Assembly (NCBI GenBank): GCA_021732805.1 | Contig: JAKFUJ010000276.1 | Span: forward strand, 1 to 5,512 | Direction of reading: 5' to 3' | Source of the DNA: Betaproteobacteria bacterium | Lineage (GTDB): Bacteria; Pseudomonadota; Gammaproteobacteria; Burkholderiales; SG8-41 | Length of the DNA: 5,512 bases | Shown: in pieces, positions 1 to 5,512 of the stretch | Numbering within the stretch: the stretch's first letter is position 1 | How the letters are laid out: every line of letters starts with the position of its first letter | Notes under the pieces: generated by a model | Told to the model about the DNA's origin: nothing | Databases searched by the model: none | The model's input: only the letters and a program-made list of their open reading frames with translations | Made by a program: the position numbers and the translations under genes

Positions 1-41
1 AGCCGTCGATGGAACTGCGGAGAATATCCTCGACCGGTGTT
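1..41 (-). other. Downstream edge of the operon, no gene recognised
   Basis: The 41 bases after the last VOC stop contain no ATG, GTG or TTG start with a ribosome binding site on the minus strand. There is also no hairpin followed by a T-run that would mark a terminator. One minus-strand frame reads through as ETPVEDILRSSIDG with GC-rich third positions, which looks protein-like but has no standard start codon in view. The operon may therefore continue beyond the edge, but nothing can be called. Confidence 0.3.
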
Positions 42-917
42 TCAGTGTTCAGAAAAATGAATGGCGGCGCCGCAGGCCTGTTCGGGGCCTATCCAGACAC
101 CGCCGTCGGGACTGTCGTGCAACTTGATACCGCTTCGCGCGAGACATGTGCGGGTAGCGGCGACATTTCTGACTTTAAAGCCCATCCCCGCCGGCGCCGG
201 CAGCGGAGGCGTTGCAAAATCCGGGGTGCGGCGTGCCCACGCTGCAGGGGTGATGATCCAGACATGGCCATGCGCGAGATCAATACGCCACTCGCCTTCC
301 AGCATCGGGCGCGCGGCAACGCCGAAAAGCAGTGCATATTTATCCGCAGTCACGCGTGCTTCGGCTGCACAGAGGAATATATCGCTTAACGCGAGCACGC
401 CGTTGGGATGATCGAGCAGATGCGGCTGCCACAGGACATCGCGCGTCAGATGCTCAATATAAAGCAGGCGCGATTCGGGATAAGCCGTCGGCTCGAAATA
501 CATGTTGCGGAAGGCCGCGCGACGGGTCTCGCTGCCCGTGGGCCCGTACGCGGCATCACGTTCGAGCTGCCGCGCGGGCTGGATCGGGATGCCGCGGCTG
601 GAGAGCGTCGTGTAAGTCCTGTCCGCCGATGCAACGCCGAAAGCCACGATATGCGCGCCTTCGTAGCGCGTGACGAGGCTTTTGACGTTGCTGAAAATCG
701 TGGGATCGGTCAGTCCGACGACTTCCAGATAGCCCTGATGAAACATCGCGCAGTGATTGCCCGAACCGAACGGTATGACCGGCGAGCCCGGTGTCGGCGA
801 TCCGCGGTGGATGCTGCGCGGGGTCAGCGCGAAACCGAGGCGCTCGTAGGTCTCGCGACCGCGTTCCAGATCACGGATGGCAACGCCGATGTGATCGAGC
901 TTGACCGGCACGGTCAT
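42..917 (-). CDS. VOC-superfamily (glyoxalase-like) protein, second of a tandem pair
   Basis: 291 residues. The ATG at 917-915 overlaps the stop of the preceding VOC gene as ATGA. There is only a weak AGGA about 12 nt upstream, so coupled re-initiation is likely. It has the same architecture as its neighbour: LDHIG with His9, RLGFALTP (26-33), SGNHC (52-56), YLEVVG with Glu65, GAHIVAF with His89, FRNMYF (136-141) and YIEHLTRDVLWQP (153-165) with Glu155. The four putative metal ligands occupy equivalent places in both proteins, and the WQP-x(n)-H-x-NG segment is shared. The C-terminal half (about 175-291) is more diverged and again lacks the ligands, ending in a shared GVW/GHW-x-GPE segment and a short tail. 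The pair probably arose by tandem duplication followed by strong divergence. They could form a heteromer or act on successive intermediates. The family is sure; the reaction is unknown. The start fits the motif, as LDHIG begins at residue 7. Confidence 0.88.
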   Translation of the reverse strand: MTVPVKLDHIGVAIRDLERGRETYERLGFALTPRSIHRGSPTPGSPVIPFGSGNHCAMFHQGYLEVVGLTDPTIFSNVKSLVTRYEGAHIVAFGVASADRTYTTLSSRGIPIQPARQLERDAAYGPTGSETRRAAFRNMYFEPTAYPESRLLYIEHLTRDVLWQPHLLDHPNGVLALSDIFLCAAEARVTADKYALLFGVAARPMLEGEWRIDLAHGHVWIITPAAWARRTPDFATPPLPAPAGMGFKVRNVAATRTCLARSGIKLHDSPDGGVWIGPEQACGAAIHFSEH

Positions 918-1801
918 GAGTATTCGTTGTCCTGGACCAGATGCATTACAAATCCGTTCGCGTCTTCAGGACCTGTCCAGTGTCCGTACGATGAGGCGTG
1001 GATGATCAAGCCGCGTTTTGCAAGACTGTCGAGAGTGCGTTTCACATTCTCAAAGCTGATGGTCATCGCGCACAGCCCTGTGCGCGGCGCGGCGCCGTAC
1101 ATTTCGCCATAGCGGTCACTGCTCATCACGCGCAGCGCGCCGCGGCCCGGCAGCTTCGCGCTGACAACGGCGGCGTCTTGAGCAACGACCTCCGCACCGA
1201 GCGCCTGCAATCGCGGAACGAGCATCAACGGATCGTCTGCGACAAAAGACACCGCGACGAGATCGCACGCGCCATTGTCATGCCGCTGATAGCGCGGTTG
1301 CCAGACGTAGTCCGGAGTCTGATGTTCAATGACCAGGTAACGCGCTTCCGGCCAGGCCTCGTCCCGGCTGAATATGTTGCGGAAGCGCATGGTACGCGGC
1401 TCGCCATCGACATCGAGGACGCGCGCGCGAGGCACCGGCGGCAGCAGCGCGTCGCTACGCGCGGACAACGTCGAGTATGCCGTATCGGCCTCATCGCATC
1501 GCAATGCCAGGATATGCAGGCCCTCGGCTTTTGCCATGAACCTCGCCCATGGGTTGAACGCCCCGGCATCGACCATGCCGATCAACTCAAGATAGGTATT
1601 GCGCAAAATGACGCAGCGGTTTGCCGTGGCCCACGGATGCATCCCTGCAAGTCCGGGGACCGCGCCCTGCTGCCGGCTTTGAGGGGTAAGACGGAATCCG
1701 AGGCGCTGCCAGCGTGCGGCGGCATCATCCAGCGAACGCGCGATACAGCCGACATGGTCGAGGTCGAGGCGTAACACGGCCGATGTTTCAGGCGGATTCA
1801 T
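914..1801 (-). CDS. VOC-superfamily (glyoxalase-like) protein, first of a tandem pair
   Basis: 295 residues from the ATG at 1801-1799, which overlaps the ligase stop as ATGA. An in-frame ATG at 1927 would add 42 residues that lie inside the ligase gene and have no VOC match, so I rejected it. The N-terminal half holds two VOC (beta-alpha-beta-beta-beta) modules: LDHVG with His16, RLGFRLTP (33-40), TANRC (59-63), YLELIG with Glu72, GLHILAL with His96, RFRNIF (139-144) and VIEHQTPDYVWQP (157-169) with Glu159. His16/Glu72/His96/Glu159 fall where glyoxalase I and methylmalonyl-CoA epimerase hold their metal. The half after about residue 180 looks like a second, degenerate module pair without those ligands. 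The general look is of glyoxalase-like (Glyoxalase_3-type) proteins. It is clearly related to the next gene. The reaction is unknown; candidates are an isomerase, epimerase, lyase or ring-cleavage dioxygenase step on the pathway intermediate. No signal peptide is seen, so it is probably cytoplasmic. Confidence 0.88.
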   Translation of the reverse strand: MNPPETSAVLRLDLDHVGCIARSLDDAAARWQRLGFRLTPQSRQQGAVPGLAGMHPWATANRCVILRNTYLELIGMVDAGAFNPWARFMAKAEGLHILALRCDEADTAYSTLSARSDALLPPVPRARVLDVDGEPRTMRFRNIFSRDEAWPEARYLVIEHQTPDYVWQPRYQRHDNGACDLVAVSFVADDPLMLVPRLQALGAEVVAQDAAVVSAKLPGRGALRVMSSDRYGEMYGAAPRTGLCAMTISFENVKRTLDSLAKRGLIIHASSYGHWTGPEDANGFVMHLVQDNEYS

Positions 1802-3339
1802 TGGATTGAACCGGTCCGGCTTGACGGATCCCGCGGCGATTCCCGCCATAGCTCGGCCGCACGCTGTTTGAGGCCCTTGCGATCCACCTTGTTCGGACCC
1901 GCAAGCGGCAGCGCGTCGAGCAGACACACCTGGCGCGGATGCTGATAGGCGGGTCCGTGTTCAAGCGCATAACGCTTGATGTCATTCTCCGACAACGCAG
2001 CGCCGGGTTTCCGGACGACGAACGCGAACGGTTTTTCGCCTTTGATATCGTCCGGCACCGAGACCACACAGGCCTGCACGATCTGCGGGTGTTGTTCGAG
2101 CAGATGTTCGACTTCCGCGGGGAACACGTTTTCACCGCCGCACACAAACATGTCGTCCGCGCGGCCGACGAAGAAATAAGCGCCGTCGGCGTCGCGGCGA
2201 AACACGTCCCCGGAGATATACCAGCCGTCTTCTGTGAGCACCTCGCGTGTTTTTGCGGGGAGATTCAGGTAGCCGCTCATGTTTGCAGGCGTGCGCTGCC
2301 ACAGCACGCCTTCTTCGGCATCGCTTCCCTGCGCATCGACCAGCCTCAGCTCGACATCGTCGAACGGCCAGCCGATGGACACCGGCGGAAGTTGGCGGTC
2401 AGGACGCGGGCCGCAGATGATCGGGCCGGACTCCGTCGTGCCGTAGCTGTTCATGATGAATGCGCCCGGGAAAGCCGACTCAATCTCATGCCACAGTTTC
2501 ATTGAAATGGGCGCCGAGCCCATGCGTACCGTGGTGACCGAGGAGCGGTCTGTCCGGTCGAGGAGTTCCTTTTCGCGCAGACACATTGCATACATCGGCG
2601 GCACGCCCGTCAACCAGGTGCAGCGGAAACGTGCGATGGCCTGGAGGAAGCGGCGCGCATCGAATTCCGGCATCAGCACTTCGCTCGCGCCGGACGCGAT
2701 TGCGAAGAGGGTCGTACACAAGCCGTTCATGTGATAAAGCGGCGCGGCGACGAGCAGCCGCTGCGCGTCAAAAGGCGCGCCGCGCTTCATGCGCGTGCGC
2801 ATGGCCCAAAGCTGGCCTTGGTGACTGAGCGGCACACCCTTGGGGAAACCGGTCGAGCCCGAGGTGTACAGCACTACCGCCGTCTCTTTTGCCTGCGGAC
2901 GCACGGCGTCGAACGCGCCGTGATCAAGCAGCGCCGTGAATTCATCGGTGTCATCGAAATTGATGGCAGGACAATCCGCCGGCAGCAGGCCGCGGCGCGC
3001 GGTGTCGCACATGACCTGCCTGACTGATGCGTCTTTCAGGACATATTCGATCGTCGCGCGCGGAAACTTGTGACTGATCGGCACCGCGACGAGACCGGCG
3101 CGGACGATTCCCAGGAACGAAATCACGAATTCAGCGCGATTGGCCGACAGAATCGCGACCGCATCGCCGCGCCGCAAGCCACGTTTCAGCAGCCCGCGCG
3201 CCAGCGCGTTCGCAATATCATCGATTTCCCGATGACTGTAGGTGCGCGGGTTTTCCCAGTCAAGAACATCGATCAGCGCGGTGCCGGTACCGGCCAACCG
3301 CGCATCGTAAAGCGCGCCGAGGTTGCAGGCACTGGTCAT
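1798..3339 (-). CDS. Class I AMP-forming acyl-CoA synthetase (acid:CoA ligase)
   Basis: 513 residues, a normal full length for the ANL superfamily. It activates a carboxylic acid with ATP to an acyl-adenylate and then transfers it to CoA, in the cytoplasm. Motifs in order: P-loop-like A3 YTSGSTGFPKGV (158-169); A4 region APLYHMNGL (199-207), which lines the acyl pocket; A5 YGTTES (299-304); A7 GWYISGD (372-378) with the ribose-binding Asp378; hinge and A8 region GRADDMFVCGGENVFPAEVE (392-411); and A10 PNKVDRK (482-488) with catalytic Lys484. All residues needed for both half-reactions appear present. The ATG directly follows the TAA of the decarboxylase gene (TAAATG) with no clear Shine-Dalgarno, which points to translational coupling. 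The stop TGA overlaps the next ATG in ATGA. The substrate cannot be assigned: the neighbours favour an aromatic or dicarboxylic acid, either before decarboxylation (as in phthalate-type routes) or after it. A fatty-acid substrate is possible but less suggested by the context. Confidence 0.95.
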   Translation of the reverse strand: MTSACNLGALYDARLAGTGTALIDVLDWENPRTYSHREIDDIANALARGLLKRGLRRGDAVAILSANRAEFVISFLGIVRAGLVAVPISHKFPRATIEYVLKDASVRQVMCDTARRGLLPADCPAINFDDTDEFTALLDHGAFDAVRPQAKETAVVLYTSGSTGFPKGVPLSHQGQLWAMRTRMKRGAPFDAQRLLVAAPLYHMNGLCTTLFAIASGASEVLMPEFDARRFLQAIARFRCTWLTGVPPMYAMCLREKELLDRTDRSSVTTVRMGSAPISMKLWHEIESAFPGAFIMNSYGTTESGPIICGPRPDRQLPPVSIGWPFDDVELRLVDAQGSDAEEGVLWQRTPANMSGYLNLPAKTREVLTEDGWYISGDVFRRDADGAYFFVGRADDMFVCGGENVFPAEVEHLLEQHPQIVQACVVSVPDDIKGEKPFAFVVRKPGAALSENDIKRYALEHGPAYQHPRQVCLLDALPLAGPNKVDRKGLKQRAAELWRESPRDPSSRTGSIQ

Positions 3340-4950
3340 TTATGACCGGGAGCCGGGCAGAATTGCGGCGAACTTCGAGCCGCGCACGCACATGCGGCCT
3401 TCCGGATCCTGCCACAGCTTTTCGTCGACATGAAGTTTGCCGAAGGCGCGCGCGATGGCCTGTTGCGGGGCGTCGGGAAATGCCTCAAGCACTTCGGCGT
3501 AATACATCGGTTTGTGGTCGATCAGCGCGAAGATTTGCGCGGAGAGCGCGGCGACTTCCTTTTCGGAAGACTTGCGTCCGGCCGTTTCCACAATTTTCGG
3601 ATCAAGCTTGTAGCTCCCGTATTTCGCGACATCGGCATACGCATAAGCGATGCGTTGATAGCGTTCGCGCGGTATGCCTTCGGGGATCGTTGCATCAATG
3701 CCGACCTTGGCGCCGGTGGGTACGACCCCCGCGGGCATTACCGGCAGGCTCGGGTCGAGCGGCTTGGCACGGGCGCCGGGAATCACGAAGACGTCACGAT
3801 CCGCCTGCACCCGGGTTGCAATAGCCCATTCCACGTCCAGCCCGTTGTAGACGTCGATGTCGTCGTCGACGACGACGGCATGCTTGATATCACCGACGGA
3901 AAGCGCCGCCATCAGCGCGTTCTTGCCTTCACCGGCCTGCTTTTTGATCGAGATCACGACGTGCCACGAGCCCGCGCCGCCGAGGGTGACATTCATGTCC
4001 TTGATTTGTATGCCGGCCGCTTTCATCGCGCCGCGCAACTGCGACCAGCGCGTGGGGATCATAAGCCAGGTCACTTCCCACGGCATGTGCAGTGCGTAAT
4101 AAATAGGATCACGGCGATGTGAAATTGCTTTCACGCGGACCAGCGGATTCCAGTGCAGGCCGCCCATCAGCCGCGTGAATTCGCCGAATCGGCCTTCGGG
4201 CCAGGTCCACCCGGTCGGCAATATCTCCGCTTCGAGCACGATTTCCGCGTCAGCGATGTGCGGCACGTCTATGGTCTCGCACATCGACAACGGTACCGGT
4301 GCGCCGCGTAATCCGCCGGCGATATTGATTTCGTCAACGCCCATCGGCGCCCGATAACCCGCAGCCATGAATTCGTACATGTGCGTGCCGATCGAAATTG
4401 AAATCGGCAGCGGCTTGCCGGCCTCACAAGCCAGTTTCGCCAGCGCGCGCAGGTTGTTGGGGGTAACAATATCGATGCCGGTGAGGTTTTTTTCCTTGAT
4501 CAGAAAACGGTAGATGCCTGCGTTGAGGCCATCGCCGTCGCGCACGATGGTCACGCCCGCGGTAATCATCGGCCCGCCGTCAAGAATGGACGACATCGGC
4601 ACCGGCAGGTTGAACAGATCGACGTCATCGCCGACCAGCGTCACCTCGCGGGAGGCGCTGGCCTCGACATACACCGGAGGGATGGGCGAGGCGATTGCCC
4701 GCGTGAGCTTTTCTTCGATGTCGGCGTAGCGCTCCACTCCCAGGCCGATTGCGACGCGCCGGCTCGACCGGATCAGCCCGGAGACGACGGGAATATCGTA
4801 GCCGACAACATCGTGGAACATCAGCGCCTTGTCGGCCTGATCTACCAGCGTGGCGATATGGCGGCTGCTGACGGGATCCCGGATGTCTTCGAGTTCGCCT
4901 GCCGCCCGCAGCCGTTCCAGCAGGCCGCGGAAAGACTCTTTTTCATGCAT
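3340..4950 (-). CDS. UbiD-family prenylated-FMN-dependent decarboxylase
   Basis: 536 residues; predicted cytoplasmic (de)carboxylase of an aromatic or unsaturated carboxylic acid, using prenylated FMN made by a UbiX enzyme (not in this window). Residues 143-148 (NAGIYR) match the cofactor-binding NxGxYR motif, with R148 in the place of Arg173 of fungal Fdc1. Residues 252-257 (EGRFGE) carry the catalytic glutamates, E252 and E257, corresponding to Fdc1 Glu277 and Glu282; the usual EGP is EGR here. The C-terminal core signatures VVVDDDIDVYN (360-369), DRDVFVIPGARAKPLDPS (384-401) and KVGIDATIP (415-423) are intact. Residues about 465-525 look like an added helical, possibly winged-helix, tail; E. 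coli UbiD and Fdc1 are only about 500 residues. The start is fixed by AAGGGAA upstream. The gene abuts the CoA ligase gene with no gap. A role in ubiquinone synthesis is unlikely given the catabolic and transport neighbours. The family is very sure; the substrate is unknown. I use no ubiD symbol, to avoid implying that role. Confidence 0.95.
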   Translation of the reverse strand: MHEKESFRGLLERLRAAGELEDIRDPVSSRHIATLVDQADKALMFHDVVGYDIPVVSGLIRSSRRVAIGLGVERYADIEEKLTRAIASPIPPVYVEASASREVTLVGDDVDLFNLPVPMSSILDGGPMITAGVTIVRDGDGLNAGIYRFLIKEKNLTGIDIVTPNNLRALAKLACEAGKPLPISISIGTHMYEFMAAGYRAPMGVDEINIAGGLRGAPVPLSMCETIDVPHIADAEIVLEAEILPTGWTWPEGRFGEFTRLMGGLHWNPLVRVKAISHRRDPIYYALHMPWEVTWLMIPTRWSQLRGAMKAAGIQIKDMNVTLGGAGSWHVVISIKKQAGEGKNALMAALSVGDIKHAVVVDDDIDVYNGLDVEWAIATRVQADRDVFVIPGARAKPLDPSLPVMPAGVVPTGAKVGIDATIPEGIPRERYQRIAYAYADVAKYGSYKLDPKIVETAGRKSSEKEVAALSAQIFALIDHKPMYYAEVLEAFPDAPQQAIARAFGKLHVDEKLWQDPEGRMCVRGSKFAAILPGSRS

Positions 4951-4954
4951 GACG

Positions 4955-4961
4955 TTCCCTT
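4955..4961 (-). promoter_or_regulatory. Shine-Dalgarno site of the UbiD-family gene
   Basis: On the minus strand the bases AAGGGAA lie 4-5 nt before the ATG at 4950-4948. They overlap the TAA stop of the upstream binding-protein gene. This is the best purine-rich ribosome binding site in the window. It supports 4950 as the start and suggests that ribosomes finishing the upstream gene can feed this one. Confidence 0.65.
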
Positions 4962-5512
4962 ACTTCTCTTTGATACCGGTCAACTTGGTTGCACGCTGCC
5001 AACGGGCTGCTTCCGTCCTGATCAGCGTCGCAAGCTCCTCGGGAGTGCTGGTGACCGGCTCGGTGCCCTGACTGGCAAGCAGATTGCCCACTTCCGGACT
5101 CGCGATTGCGCGGCGGATTTCGCTGTTGAGGCGCTGGACAATGGGCCGCGGCAGTCCCGCCGGTCCGACCATGGTGTAGTGGCCGATGATGGACAAATCC
5201 TTGTATCCCGCTTCGACCAGCGTCTCGACATCAGGATAGGTTGTGCTGCGCGTTGCGCCGGTGGTGGCAATCGCGCGCACACGACCGCTTTTGACATAAG
5301 GCAAACCGGTATTCGGTTGCGTGATCATGATATCGATTTCGCCCAGTATCGCGGCGGCCACGCCCTGCGCGCCGCCCTTGTACGGTATCGGTTCCATTTT
5401 GATGCCTGCTGCGCGCGACAACAGTTCTCCCGTCAAATGATTGGAAGAGCCGAGCCCGACCACGCCATAATTGACTTTGCCGGGGCGCTGCTTTGCATAC
5501 GCAACCAACTGC
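4960..5512 (-). CDS. Bug/TctC-family tripartite tricarboxylate transporter substrate-binding protein (5' truncated by window edge)
   Basis: Extracytoplasmic solute receptor of the TTT/Bug family, which captures small carboxylic acids in the periplasm, usually for TctA/TctB-type membrane permeases. The 183 visible residues are the C-terminal half or slightly more of a protein that normally has about 320-330 residues, so the signal peptide and first lobe lie outside. Family hallmarks are visible: PGKVNYG near the left end of the fragment, GLGSSNHLTGELL, PIPYKGGAQGVAAAILGEID, the LPYVKSGRVRAIATTG strand, PDVETLVEAGY, and the closing series GPAGLPRPIVQRLNSEI, then SQGTEPV and TPEELATLI. The TTG codon at 5508-5506 is internal, because the alignable sequence continues to the window edge. 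The gene ends in TAA 9 bp before the decarboxylase gene, and its stop overlaps that gene's ribosome binding site. No tctA or tctB is in view, so the permease may be encoded elsewhere, as is common for Bug proteins. The family is certain; the ligand is unknown, though the neighbours suggest an aromatic or dicarboxylic acid. Confidence 0.93.
   Translation of the reverse strand, partial: QLVAYAKQRPGKVNYGVVGLGSSNHLTGELLSRAAGIKMEPIPYKGGAQGVAAAILGEIDIMITQPNTGLPYVKSGRVRAIATTGATRSTTYPDVETLVEAGYKDLSIIGHYTMVGPAGLPRPIVQRLNSEIRRAIASPEVGNLLASQGTEPVTSTPEELATLIRTEAARWQRATKLTGIKEK

Noticed and set aside
998..1774. Plus-strand 258-residue open frame
   Set aside because: It lies fully antisense to the first VOC gene, has no recognisable domain or ribosome binding site, and is a typical GC-rich shadow. 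The same applies to the plus-strand frames at 408-1112, 1939-2505 and 3430-4122.
42..1801. Calling the VOC pair extradiol ring-cleavage dioxygenases
   Set aside because: The ligand pattern includes four positions in the N-terminal half, as in glyoxalase I or epimerases, and the domain polarity is opposite to type I extradiol enzymes. The reaction cannot be decided from sequence alone.
1802..1927. Upstream ATG at 1927 as start of the first VOC protein
   Set aside because: The extra 42 residues lie within the ligase C-terminus in another frame and do not resemble a VOC N-terminus. The ATG at 1801 forms an ATGA overlap and places LDHVG at the usual distance from the start.
3340..4950. Assignment as ubiquinone-biosynthesis UbiD
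   Set aside because: The neighbours are transport and catabolic genes, the active-site loop departs from the usual EGP form, and the length is greater. Only the broad family is supported.
5506..5508. TTG at 5508 as a start of the solute-binding protein
   Set aside because: Bug/TctC homology continues through the codon to the window edge, and the protein would lack its signal peptide and first lobe. It is an internal leucine of a gene cut by the window.
1..5512. RNA genes, CRISPR arrays, insertion sequences, repeats or attachment sites
   Set aside because: The window is almost fully covered by coding sequence with at most 9 bp between genes. No repeated units, transposase motifs or tRNA-like segments were noticed by eye.

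Overview
The window is a compact protein-coding segment with every supported gene on the minus strand. It is GC-rich (about 60% by eye). A tripartite-tricarboxylate-transporter (TTT) type solute-binding protein of the Bug/TctC family beside catabolic enzymes is a layout typical of Betaproteobacteria, especially Burkholderiales and relatives. That taxonomic guess is inference; the window has no rRNA or other marker gene.

In transcription order (right to left): the C-terminal part of a Bug/TctC periplasmic binding protein (4960-5512, start outside the window); a UbiD-family prenylated-FMN decarboxylase (3340-4950); an AMP-forming acyl-CoA synthetase (1798-3339); and two related vicinal-oxygen-chelate (VOC, glyoxalase-like) proteins (914-1801 and 42-917). 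The gaps are 9 bp, 0 bp (TAA directly followed by ATG), then two 4-bp ATGA overlaps, so these five genes almost certainly form one polycistronic, translationally coupled unit. No internal promoter or terminator is visible. The last 41 bases at the left edge hold no recognisable gene start.

Inferred joint role: the binding protein captures an organic, probably aromatic or dicarboxylic, acid. The CoA ligase activates it or its product. The UbiD enzyme removes a carboxylate using prenylated FMN. The two VOC proteins carry out metal-dependent steps on the resulting intermediates. Both VOC proteins keep an H/E/H/E residue set placed like the metal ligands of glyoxalase I and methylmalonyl-CoA epimerase. 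The substrate cannot be read from the sequence. The gene set resembles the logic of phthalate- or isophthalate-type catabolism (CoA activation plus UbiD decarboxylation), but the paired VOC genes are not part of those pathways as I know them, so this may be an uncharacterised catabolic module.

The long plus-strand open frames (for example 408-1112, 998-1774 and 3430-4122) are antisense shadows of these genes.
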